Shown piece after piece: positions 1-5,456 of a stretch of DNA of 5,646 bases. The stretch is taken from assembly GCA_003232855.1 (NCBI GenBank), contig QIKC01000296.1:1-5646 (forward strand). Direction: 5' to 3'. The translations under genes and the position numbers were made by a program. Each line of letters opens with the position of its first letter. Within the stretch, counting starts at the first letter, position 1. The notes beneath the pieces are model-generated. The model did not search any database and was not told the DNA's origin. It saw nothing but the letters and a program-made list of their open reading frames with translations. The DNA comes from Verrucomicrobiales bacterium (GTDB taxonomy: Bacteria > Verrucomicrobiota > Verrucomicrobiia > Verrucomicrobiales > DEV007).

Positions 1-1
1 A

Positions 2-1933
2 GCCAGCGCCGCGTTGCTGGTCGTCGCCATTCTGCTGCTCGGCACCCGTAGTTCCACCCAGAGCCGGCCAGCGGGCACCGATTCGACCAATGCCTCAGAG
101 TCATCCCTGCGATCGAGCACGGCGTCGAAGGATGCAGAATTCGCCACCACGGCACACGATGCCTTCGATGCGGAATCGAATACGGCAAATGCCAAACCGT
201 CGCAGAGCGCGACGACCGGCAACACCGCAGATCGATCCTCTAACTCTGGGAGAAAGGTCGTGTTGCCGCCAGACTTTCCCGGCGCTTTGCCATCGTCGCG
301 TTCGGGAGTAGATGACCGCTCAAGCGTGTTGCGAGACCTTCTCTCCACCGCCTCGTGGCTGGCACTGGAAACGCCGAAACCGGTCGCGAATCTCGTCGAG
401 ATCGCCGCCTATCAAGACCGTGCCGATGATGATTCCGGGGCGGATGCCTCGCTGGTGATGGCGCAGCGAAGCGCGCTCGCAGGATCCGGCGAGCAACCGG
501 AGTGGTCTGAGGTCGCCGCCGTTTCGAAAGCGCGTGCGGCGTTGGGTGATTTCGACGACGCTCTCGCACTTGGTCAGGCGATCCCCGATCTGCTCTGGCA
601 ATCTGAGGCGCTGGCCGAACTCAGCCGCTGGCAAGCGAGTAGCGGCCAGATCGACGGCGCCCGACAGGTGGCCATCGGCATTCCGAACGAGCGCAAGCAA
701 GTCGATGCCCTGAGCATCATCGCGGTGACTCAGGCGCTCGGCGGCGATCTACAAGCCGCCAACAACACCGTGAGAAGCCTCCCCGATCCCAACGCGTCTT
801 CTCATGTTTATAACAATGTGAGTGTGGCGCTCGCCCGCTCTGGCGAAACCGATAGTGCCCGTCGCACCGCCTCCTATATTTCCGACCCGAAGGAGAAGGA
901 GGGGGCGTTGACCGAGATCGCCGCACGGCTGGCTGCGGTCGGTGATTTCTCAGCGGCCAAGACCGTCAGTTTCGGGATCAGCATCCCCTTCTGGCGCAAC
1001 CGAGCGTTGGCCGCCATCTCCAAACAACAGGTTCGCCAGCGCCACCCCTTCGAGGCGCAACGCACCGCCGATCTGATCGCCGACCCCGCTGTGAAGCAGG
1101 ACGTGCTCTCCGACATCGCCACCGGTATTGCCCACGGCGGCGACGTGTATGAGGCGAAACGGGTCATGCGCCTGATCCGCGATCCGGCACAACGCAACGA
1201 TGCCCTGACCGGGATCGCGGCGGCTCAGGCGCGGAGAAACGATATCGGCGGCGCCGTGGATACCGCCAACTTGATCCCCGACTACACCGACAAACAAACC
1301 GCCCTGGCGACCGTCGCTGCCACTCAGGCTAAGGCCGGCGATCTCGACGGCGCCGCGCGCACCGCCGATCTCATTTTCGCCGCCGATACGCGGGCCAGAA
1401 CCTTCGCCGGTGTCGCGGCGGCGCGATTGAAACGCGGTAACGCCTTCGAGGCTCAAGAGAATTTGTTCGAGGCGGCACAGACCGCAGTATGGATCTCCTC
1501 GCCCGCCCTGCGCGGCTCCATGTTGGCTCAGATCGCGGCGGCGCAAGCGGAGGCGCACAATCTTTTCGCCGCCGTCGCTACCGCAGGACACATCCCTTTT
1601 GGCATCCAGCAGACCAAGGCCTTCCGCTCGATCGCCATCGGTCAGGCTCGTGGCGGCGACGTGCAGGGAGCGATGCTCACGGCCGAACGGATCGGCGACC
1701 AGCAGGTGCAGCGCGGTGCCTTGCTCGACATCGTCACCGCCATCGCCCGCTCGACGCCACTGGCCGAGGCTCGGGAGCAGTTGGAAGCGCTGCAACATCC
1801 CGAGGCGAAAGTGCGTTTCGTTCTAGCCATGAGCGCCCGCTATCTGGGCAAGAAGAACCCCGTCGTGAAACGGAAACGCCCGGCGTGGAACCCGAGGCAA
1901 CCTTGGGATCAGAGGCTGCCGTGGAAGCTTTGA
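2..1933 (+). CDS. Membrane-anchored or exported 33-residue helical-repeat protein, function unknown (5' partial)
   Basis: The reading frame is open to the left edge. A TTG at 14 is the first possible start in view, but it lies inside the hydrophobic segment, so the true start is probably upstream. Residue numbers here count from that TTG. Residues 1-10, plus about four more before them, form a hydrophobic stretch (core LLVVAILLLG) followed by Arg, which suggests a membrane anchor or signal peptide. Residues about 13-80 are Ser/Thr/Ala/Asn-rich and look like a disordered linker. Residues 166-601 are thirteen units of 33 residues, each fitting a two-helix repeat (Ala-Leu start, Ile-Ala, Gln-Ala, Gly-Asp turn, then a second Ala-rich helix). 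Residues 602-639 close the array and end in a basic Trp/Pro-rich tail. I recognise no enzyme motif. The array resembles TPR/HEAT-like solenoids, so a scaffold or protein-binding role outside the cytoplasm is an inference. A GC-rich hairpin follows the stop. Confidence 0.8.
   Translation, partial: ASAALLVVAILLLGTRSSTQSRPAGTDSTNASESSLRSSTASKDAEFATTAHDAFDAESNTANAKPSQSATTGNTADRSSNSGRKVVLPPDFPGALPSSRSGVDDRSSVLRDLLSTASWLALETPKPVANLVEIAAYQDRADDDSGADASLVMAQRSALAGSGEQPEWSEVAAVSKARAALGDFDDALALGQAIPDLLWQSEALAELSRWQASSGQIDGARQVAIGIPNERKQVDALSIIAVTQALGGDLQAANNTVRSLPDPNASSHVYNNVSVALARSGETDSARRTASYISDPKEKEGALTEIAARLAAVGDFSAAKTVSFGISIPFWRNRALAAISKQQVRQRHPFEAQRTADLIADPAVKQDVLSDIATGIAHGGDVYEAKRVMRLIRDPAQRNDALTGIAAAQARRNDIGGAVDTANLIPDYTDKQTALATVAATQAKAGDLDGAARTADLIFAADTRARTFAGVAAARLKRGNAFEAQENLFEAAQTAVWISSPALRGSMLAQIAAAQAEAHNLFAAVATAGHIPFGIQQTKAFRSIAIGQARGGDVQGAMLTAERIGDQQVQRGALLDIVTAIARSTPLAEAREQLEALQHPEAKVRFVLAMSARYLGKKNPVVKRKRPAWNPRQPWDQRLPWKL
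509..1816 (+). repeat. Thirteen in-frame 33-residue (99-nt) helical repeats
   Basis: Aligning the translated protein on its Gly-Asp turns gives units starting at residues 166, 199, 232, 265, 298, 331, 364, 397, 430, 463, 503, 536 and 569. Every unit is 33 residues long except the tenth, which has 40. Recurrent positions within a unit are Ala1, Leu2, Ile/Val5, Ala6, Gln9 or Ala10, Gly13, Asp14, Ala18, Thr21, Ala22, Ile25, Asp27 and a charged residue near 31. The periodicity is seen directly. The helix-turn-helix solenoid fold is inferred from the hydrophobic pattern. The DNA units have diverged and are not near-identical copies, so the array is old at nucleotide level. Confidence 0.85.
1439..1480 (+). 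repeat. 21-nt tandem duplication inside repeat unit 10
   Basis: Residues 476-482 read NAFEAQE and residues 483-489 read NLFEAAQ: two adjacent 7-residue copies encoded by 1439-1459 and 1460-1480. Removing one copy restores the 33-residue length of unit 10, so the duplication explains the only irregular unit. Seven residues are two helical turns, so the insertion would lengthen one helix in the array without breaking it. The copies are similar but not identical in DNA. Confidence 0.65.
1886..1924 (+). repeat. Short WxxRxP repeats in the C-terminal tail
   Basis: The last residues contain WNPRQP (1886-1903) and WDQRLP (1904-1921), followed by a third Trp (1922-1924). Tryptophans therefore fall every six residues, at 625, 631 and 637, each preceded by Pro or Ala. 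A basic KRKRP stretch lies just before. The tail is compositionally unlike the Ala-rich helical array. It could be a peptide that binds a partner, cell wall or membrane, but nothing in the sequence decides this. Confidence 0.6.
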
Positions 1934-1953
1934 ACGCGAGTGCCTGACAGCAG

Positions 1954-1985
1954 AAGGCCGCACCCGGTTTCCCGAGCGCGGCCTT
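1954..1985. terminator. Probable bidirectional intrinsic terminator
   Basis: An 8-bp perfect stem, AAGGCCGC (1954-1961) with GCGGCCTT (1978-1985), encloses a 16-nt loop in which CGG (1965-1967) may pair with CCG (1972-1974). It sits in the 75-bp gap between two convergent genes, 20 bases after the + strand stop and 23 bases beyond the end of the - strand HU gene. The U-tract is short on the + strand (three T) and weak on the - strand, so efficiency is uncertain. Placement and stem strength are the main support. Confidence 0.65.
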
Positions 1986-2008
1986 TGCGAAATATCAGAG
2001 AGGGTCGC

Positions 2009-2335
2009 TTAGACCATGTCCTTGAGATTCTTCAGCGGGCGCACCTTGACCACGTTGCGCGCGGGCTTGGCGGACACTTCCATCATCTCACCGGGCTTGA
2101 AGGGGTTCGGACGCGTCGCGGCCTTGGTGGCCGGCTTGCGCTGAACCACGATCTTGCAGAGGCCGGGGATGGCGAACTGGCCGGGGCCTTTTTTGCCGAC
2201 CGCTTTGGCGATCTGGCCGTTGAGCGCTTCGAGAACTCCGGAGACGTCCTTGCGGGCGAGGCCGGTCTCTTCAGCGATGTTGTTCAAAATTTCAGTTTTG
2301 GTTGGGGCTTTCGCCGCCGCAGCTTTTTTAGCCAT
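2009..2335 (-). CDS. HU/IHF-family DNA-binding protein
   Basis: This 108-residue basic protein is a nucleoid-associated HU-type protein expected to act as a dimer that bends DNA non-specifically. A Lys/Ala-rich lead of about ten residues precedes the helical dimerisation region (TKTEILNNIAEETGL at 12-26, then the helix through residue 46). The HU beta strand follows (GPGQFAIPGLCKIVVQRKP, 50-68), then the DNA-binding arm with its RPNPFKPGE tip (75-83), where Pro intercalates in family members. The C-terminus is KVRPLKNLKDMV. Typical HU is about 90 residues. The extra length comes from the N-terminal lead and the C-terminal end, a form common in Verrucomicrobiota and some proteobacteria. The ATG start is chosen because it begins the typical MAKKAA lead. 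There is only a weak purine run (GAGAAAG) about 15 bases upstream. The gene is alone, convergent with the repeat-protein gene and divergent from the vanZ-like gene. It could equally be named hup or IHF-like, so I give no symbol. Confidence 0.93.
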   Translation of the reverse strand: MAKKAAAAKAPTKTEILNNIAEETGLARKDVSGVLEALNGQIAKAVGKKGPGQFAIPGLCKIVVQRKPATKAATRPNPFKPGEMMEVSAKPARNVVKVRPLKNLKDMV

Positions 2336-2374
2336 AATGGTAGTTGGTAACTTTCTCGTTGGTTGTTGGATTTA

Positions 2375-2387
2375 TCCGCGATGCGGA
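2375..2387 (-). promoter_or_regulatory. Small hairpin in the HU leader
   Basis: TCCGC (2375-2379) and GCGGA (2383-2387) form a 5-bp stem around a 3-base loop, about 40 bases before the HU start codon. It would lie near the 5' end of the transcript from the nearer candidate promoter. Such a structure could stabilise the mRNA. With only five pairs it may also be chance. Confidence 0.25.
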
Positions 2388-2397
2388 AGGAGCGGCT

Positions 2398-2424
2398 ACA
2401 TTACTCACTTCTCCGAAAGGTCAA
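2398..2424 (-). promoter_or_regulatory. Candidate sigma-70-type promoter of the HU gene
   Basis: On the - strand, TTGACC (2419-2424) matches five of six -35 consensus bases. It is followed after 15 bases by TAATGT (2398-2403), a weak -10 match. The spacer is shorter than the usual 17. If used, transcription would start near 2390 and give a leader of about 55 bases. The -35 match is good and the -10 poor, so this is only one of two candidates. Confidence 0.35.
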
Positions 2425-2440
2425 CCGGGAAACTCCTAAA

Positions 2441-2446
2441 ATTGTA
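2441..2446 (-). promoter_or_regulatory. Alternative -10 element for the HU gene
   Basis: On the - strand this reads TACAAT, five of six matches to the sigma-70 -10 consensus, in a locally AT-rich stretch. No clear -35 box lies 16-18 bases upstream and no extended TG motif is present, so it would need an activator or tolerate a weak -35. It would give a leader of about 100 bases. Confidence 0.25.
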
Positions 2447-2504
2447 GGGTTTGAGAAGTGCTCGACGCCTGCCCCGATCGGGTGGATAGGAATCCGACTG
2501 CCGC

Positions 2505-2942
2505 ATGCCTCTGCCCGCCCCCTCTCTTACTCGCCGCGCCGCCTTCTGGTGGCTGGCGTTCGCCGCCTGGTTCGCGCTGTTGTTTGTGCTGAGTTCGATC
2601 CCGAATAGCTCGGGCAACTCCCCGCCTTTCGTGATGTCTGACAAGGTCGCCCACCTCTGCTACTTCGCCGCCGGAGCGACGGGCTTCGCTTTGGCTCTGA
2701 GCATGGGGCGTGGCCGCGGCATGTCGCGCCGGCGCCTATTCGCCGCCTGCCTAGTGATGGCGGCGATCGTCGGCTGGTTCGACGAATGGCACCAAAGCTT
2801 TACCCCGGGTCGTGATGGAAACAGTTTGGGCGATTGGATCGCGGACGTCCTCGGTGGCGGAGCGGGGTTCGCTCTCGCCATGCTTCTGTTGCCACGCCTG
2901 CGCAGAGATGCCGTGCCTTGCTCTTTTTCCGGCAACGCTTAA
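2505..2942 (+). CDS. VanZ-like family integral membrane protein
   Basis: This 145-residue protein has four predicted membrane segments: about 12-30, 50-66, 78-92 and 112-130. It carries the conserved VanZ-like signatures DKVAH (46-50) before the second segment and DEWHQSFTPGRDGN (93-106), followed by Gly-Asp and Asp114 leading into the last segment. The family is named for VanZ, which gives low-level teicoplanin resistance in enterococci, but most members have no known function and the acidic/His motif has no established reaction. Resistance should not be assumed. Length is normal for the single-domain form. The ATG is chosen because it precedes the first membrane segment with a short basic N-terminus (Arg10-Arg11). 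A weak TAGGA (2487-2491) lies 13 bases upstream. It is the first gene of the + strand unit, ending 17 bp before trpA, so it is probably co-transcribed with trpA and the dap genes. Confidence 0.88.
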   Translation: MPLPAPSLTRRAAFWWLAFAAWFALLFVLSSIPNSSGNSPPFVMSDKVAHLCYFAAGATGFALALSMGRGRGMSRRRLFAACLVMAAIVGWFDEWHQSFTPGRDGNSLGDWIADVLGGGAGFALAMLLLPRLRRDAVPCSFSGNA

Positions 2943-2959
2943 CGTGCCGCCGCGCCGCC

Positions 2960-3763
2960 ATGGAGAACCGTATCGACCAAACTTTCACCAAACTGAGGAA
3001 CGCCCAACAGGGGGCTTTCGTCGCCTATATTTGCGCCTGCGACCCCGACCTGGAGCGCTCGCTGCGGGTCATGCACGCGCTCGACCGCGCCGGGGTGGAC
3101 ATCATCGAACTCGGTGTGCCATTTTCCGATCCGCTGGCGGATGGTGTGGTCAACCAAAAGGCCGCCGGGCGCGCGCTGGCGGCGGGCGCCGACGTGAATA
3201 GCGTGCTCGATCTCATCCGCTCTTTCCGCCAGACGTCGCAAACGCCGGTGGTGCTGTTCACCTATCTCAACCCGATCTACACCTACGGGTTCGAACGCTT
3301 CCACCGCGATGCCGCTGCGGCAGGCGCCGACGGCATCCTCAATTTGGATTTGCCGCCCGACGAAGAGGCGGTCAACGAGGAGCTGCGCGACGCGCACGGC
3401 CTGCACCACATCCGCTTGATCGCGCCGACGACGCCGGACACGCGCATGGCCGAAATCGCGCGTTCCGGGGCGGGCTTCATCTACTACGTATCGCGCGAGG
3501 GCGTCACCGGCCAGCGCACCGAACTGGCCACTGGGATCGGCGATCAATTGAACAAGATCAAGGATGCCACCGATCTGCCGGTGGTGGTCGGCTTCGGAAT
3601 TTCCACCCCCGAGCAGGCGGCACAGATCGCGGCGATGGCCGATGGAGCCGTCGTCGGCAGCGCCATCGTCAACGTCATTGCCGAACACGGCGAGGCCGAC
3701 GACCTGGAAGATCGCGTGTTCGAATTCGTGAAACCGCTTGTGGCCGCCGTGAAGCCGGTTTAG
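2960..3763 (+). CDS. trpA: Tryptophan synthase alpha subunit
   Basis: TrpA cleaves indole-3-glycerol phosphate to indole and glyceraldehyde-3-phosphate, and passes indole to TrpB in the cytoplasmic alpha2-beta2 complex. The protein has 267 residues, the usual length for this TIM-barrel enzyme. Visible family features are the catalytic Glu50 and Asp61 in ELGVPFSDPLADG (50-62), the mobile loop YYVSREGVTG, and the phosphate-binding GFGIS and ADGAVVGSAIV near the C-terminus. The ATG at 2960 is chosen because MENRIDQTF matches the normal TrpA N-terminus. The frame is open further upstream to 2834, but that part overlaps vanZ and has no TrpA character. No Shine-Dalgarno is seen before this ATG. Odd points are Cys27 where TrpA normally has Gly (CACDP), and VVNQ after ADG where many TrpA have PTIQ. 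TrpB is not adjacent in the visible sequence. TrpA lies 12 bp before dapF. Confidence 0.96.
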   Translation: MENRIDQTFTKLRNAQQGAFVAYICACDPDLERSLRVMHALDRAGVDIIELGVPFSDPLADGVVNQKAAGRALAAGADVNSVLDLIRSFRQTSQTPVVLFTYLNPIYTYGFERFHRDAAAAGADGILNLDLPPDEEAVNEELRDAHGLHHIRLIAPTTPDTRMAEIARSGAGFIYYVSREGVTGQRTELATGIGDQLNKIKDATDLPVVVGFGISTPEQAAQIAAMADGAVVGSAIVNVIAEHGEADDLEDRVFEFVKPLVAAVKPV

Positions 3764-3775
3764 TACCGCATCCCG

Positions 3776-4582
3776 ATGCCGAAATTCAGCAAAATGAATG
3801 GTGCCGGTAACGACTTTGTCGTGCTGGACAACCGCGATCTGGCGACCTCGCTCAGCGGCGCACAGATCGCCCAAATCTGCGACCGCCACCTCGGTGTCGG
3901 CGCCGACGGGCTATTGGCGATCGAACCCGCGCAGAACGGGGCGGATTTTCGTATGCGCTATTACAACGCCGACGGAGGCGAGGCAGAAATGTGCGGCAAC
4001 GGCGCGCGCTGCTTCGCCCGCTTCGCCGACCGGATCACCGAGCGCGGGTTGGAGCCGCTAACCTTCGAGACCATCGCCGGCACCGTCGGCGCGCGCTTTG
4101 TGGGGGACGATGTCGAGATCACCCTCAGCGAACCTTTCGGTCTGAAGATCGGCACCACTTTGGATGTCGATGGCCAACGCCACACCGTCCACTCGGTCAA
4201 CACCGGCGTGCCGCACGCGATCGTCATCGTCGATGATATCGATGCCATCGACATCATCGGCACCGGCGCCGCGCTGCGCCATCACGAGCACTTCCAACCA
4301 GATGGAACCAACGTGAATTTTCAACTCGTCGCCGGAGCCGGAACCATCGCCATCCGCACCTACGAGCGCGGGGTCGAGGGCGAAACACTCGCGTGCGGCA
4401 CCGGAGTCGTGGCCAACGCGATCGTCCATAACCAGCTCACCGGCGCCACCCCGCCCATCGGCGTGCGCGTGCGCGGCGGCGCGACTTTGACCGTCGGCTG
4501 GCAACGCGATGGAGACACCTACCGCAACGTCACACTCACCGGCCCGGCCGAATTTGTTTTTGAAGGAGAAATTAATGTTTGA
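3776..4582 (+). CDS. dapF: Diaminopimelate epimerase
   Basis: DapF interconverts LL- and meso-diaminopimelate without a cofactor, supplying the direct precursor of lysine and of peptidoglycan cross-bridges. At 268 residues it is of normal length. The two pseudo-symmetric halves each carry one catalytic Cys: Cys73 in NADGGEAEMCGNGARC (64-79), and Cys207 in ERGVEGETLACGTG. The N-terminal KMNGAGNDF (6-14) is the classical substrate-loop signature, and the start at MPKFSKMNGAGND is typical. It begins 12 bp after trpA with no clear Shine-Dalgarno. Its last codons overlap dapA by 8 bp and contain the dapA ribosome-binding site, so the two are likely translationally coupled. No key residue is missing. 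Confidence 0.97.
   Translation: MPKFSKMNGAGNDFVVLDNRDLATSLSGAQIAQICDRHLGVGADGLLAIEPAQNGADFRMRYYNADGGEAEMCGNGARCFARFADRITERGLEPLTFETIAGTVGARFVGDDVEITLSEPFGLKIGTTLDVDGQRHTVHSVNTGVPHAIVIVDDIDAIDIIGTGAALRHHEHFQPDGTNVNFQLVAGAGTIAIRTYERGVEGETLACGTGVVANAIVHNQLTGATPPIGVRVRGGATLTVGWQRDGDTYRNVTLTGPAEFVFEGEINV
4563..4568 (+). promoter_or_regulatory. Strong Shine-Dalgarno of dapA inside dapF
   Basis: AAGGAG lies six bases before the dapA ATG at 4575, inside the last coding codons of dapF. It fixes the dapA start at 4575 rather than the in-frame ATG at 4509. It is the only strong Shine-Dalgarno among the starts of this unit. Confidence 0.8.
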
Positions 4583-5453
4583 AGGAGCCCATACCGCACT
4601 AGTCACCCCGTTTCGCGACCGCGAATTCGACGAACCCGCGTTCCGCGCGCTGATCGATCGCCAGATCGATGGCGGCATCTCCGGGCTCGTCCCCTGCGGC
4701 ACCACCGGAGAATCCCCCACCCTGTCGCCGGACGAGCACCGACGAGTAATCGAGGTAACCATCGACGCCAACGCCGGTCGCGCTCTGGTCATCGCCGGCA
4801 CCGGTTCGAACTCCACCCGCGAGGCCATCGCCATGACCCAAGCCGCCGAGCGCGCGGGCGCGGACGCCGCCCTTCTGGTTTGCCCCTACTACAACAAGCC
4901 CTCGCAGGAAGGACTCTTCCAACACTACAAGGCGATCGCCGAATCCACCGCCCTACCCCTGATGCTCTACAGCATCCCCGGGCGTTCGGTGATCGAAATC
5001 AGCGTCGATACTCAGGCGCGCTTACACGAAGCCTGCCCTAACATTAAGGCGATGAAAGAGGCCGGCGGAGATGTCACCCGCGTCGCCGAAATCCGCGCCG
5101 CGCTGCCCGATTCCTACGAGGTGCTCAGCGGCGATGACGCCCTCGCCCTCAGCTTCATGGAGCACGGCGCAGTCGGTGTCGTCAGCGTCGCATCCAACCT
5201 CATCCCAGAACAGTTGGCCAGCTTGGTCAAAGCGATGGCCAGCGGCGACCGAACACTAGCCGATTCCATCAACGCCGACTGCGGCAAACTCTTCGCGGGG
5301 CTGCTTCAACTCGATACCAACCCAGTGCCGATCAAAGAAGCGATGGCACTAGCCGGAATGATCGACGCCCAAATCCGGCTGCCGCTGGTCGCCCTCAGCG
5401 ACGAAAAACGCGCCGGACTGAAGGCGCTCCTCTCCGACCTCAAGCTAATCTAA
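4575..5453 (+). CDS. dapA: 4-hydroxy-tetrahydrodipicolinate synthase
   Basis: DapA condenses pyruvate with aspartate-4-semialdehyde, the committed step of the DAP/lysine branch. The 292-residue length equals that of the E. coli family type. Visible residues are Thr43-Thr44 in CGTTGESPTL (41-50), the tyrosines in CPYYNKP (103-109), Tyr132 and Arg137 in YSIPGR (132-137), and the Schiff-base Lys161 in IKAMKEAGG. A GDDALAL segment follows, as in other DapA. YSIPGR replaces the more common YNVPGR, a mild change that leaves the catalytic Tyr and Arg in place. The start at MFEGAHTALVTPF matches the family and has a strong Shine-Dalgarno. The gene overlaps dapF by 8 bp and ends 3 bp before dapB. Related aldolases (N-acetylneuraminate lyase, KDG aldolase) share the fold, but the GTTGESPTL and CPYYNKP motifs and the dap neighbours favour DapA. 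Lysine feedback cannot be judged from the sequence. Confidence 0.96.
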   Translation: MFEGAHTALVTPFRDREFDEPAFRALIDRQIDGGISGLVPCGTTGESPTLSPDEHRRVIEVTIDANAGRALVIAGTGSNSTREAIAMTQAAERAGADAALLVCPYYNKPSQEGLFQHYKAIAESTALPLMLYSIPGRSVIEISVDTQARLHEACPNIKAMKEAGGDVTRVAEIRAALPDSYEVLSGDDALALSFMEHGAVGVVSVASNLIPEQLASLVKAMASGDRTLADSINADCGKLFAGLLQLDTNPVPIKEAMALAGMIDAQIRLPLVALSDEKRAGLKALLSDLKLI

Positions 5454-5456
5454 ACG

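Larger units (their letters stand above)
2336..2504. other. Divergent intergenic region between the HU gene and the vanZ-trp-dap unit
   Basis: These 169 bp must hold the start signals of both flanking transcription units. It is visibly more AT-rich than the genes around 2370-2455. Candidate - strand promoter boxes, a CCAAC-rich HU leader with a small hairpin, and the palindrome CCCGATCGGG (2473-2482) are visible. For the + strand, TAAAAT (2437-2442) resembles a -10 box but lacks a convincing -35 box at normal spacing. I see no small ORF of credible composition here. Confidence 0.6.

Noticed and set aside
950..1798. 282-codon open frame on the - strand opposite the repeat protein
   Set aside because: Its periodicity mirrors the 99-nt repeat of the + strand gene, and no motif or start signal supports it.
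509..1816. Satellite-type or CRISPR-like DNA repeat
   Set aside because: The 99-nt period is seen in the encoded protein. The DNA copies have diverged, there are no constant repeats with unique spacers, and the frame is open throughout.
1489..1947. 152-codon + strand frame overlapping the end of the repeat protein
   Set aside because: Arg/Gly/Ala/Ser-rich out-of-frame translation of the repeat region, with no independent evidence.
2505..2942. Glycopeptide-resistance gene
   Set aside because: VanZ-like proteins are widespread and mostly unrelated to resistance. There are no vanA/H/X-type neighbours, and the context is biosynthetic.
2834..2959. 42-residue N-terminal extension of TrpA
   Set aside because: It is Arg-rich, overlaps the vanZ-like coding sequence in another frame and lacks TrpA similarity; the ATG at 2960 gives the normal length.
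2939..3889. 316-codon open frame on the - strand opposite trpA and the start of dapF
   Set aside because: It lies antisense to clearly recognised enzymes, its translation has low-complexity Gly/Arg/Asp/His composition with no family motif, and long antisense frames are expected in GC-rich coding DNA.
4509..4574. Earlier in-frame start for DapA
   Set aside because: It would overlap dapF further, has no Shine-Dalgarno, and adds 22 residues not seen in the family; the ATG at 4575 has AAGGAG at ideal spacing.
4058..4834. 258-codon open frame on the - strand opposite dapF and dapA
   Set aside because: Antisense shadow of two confirmed genes; it crosses their junction and has no protein-family character.
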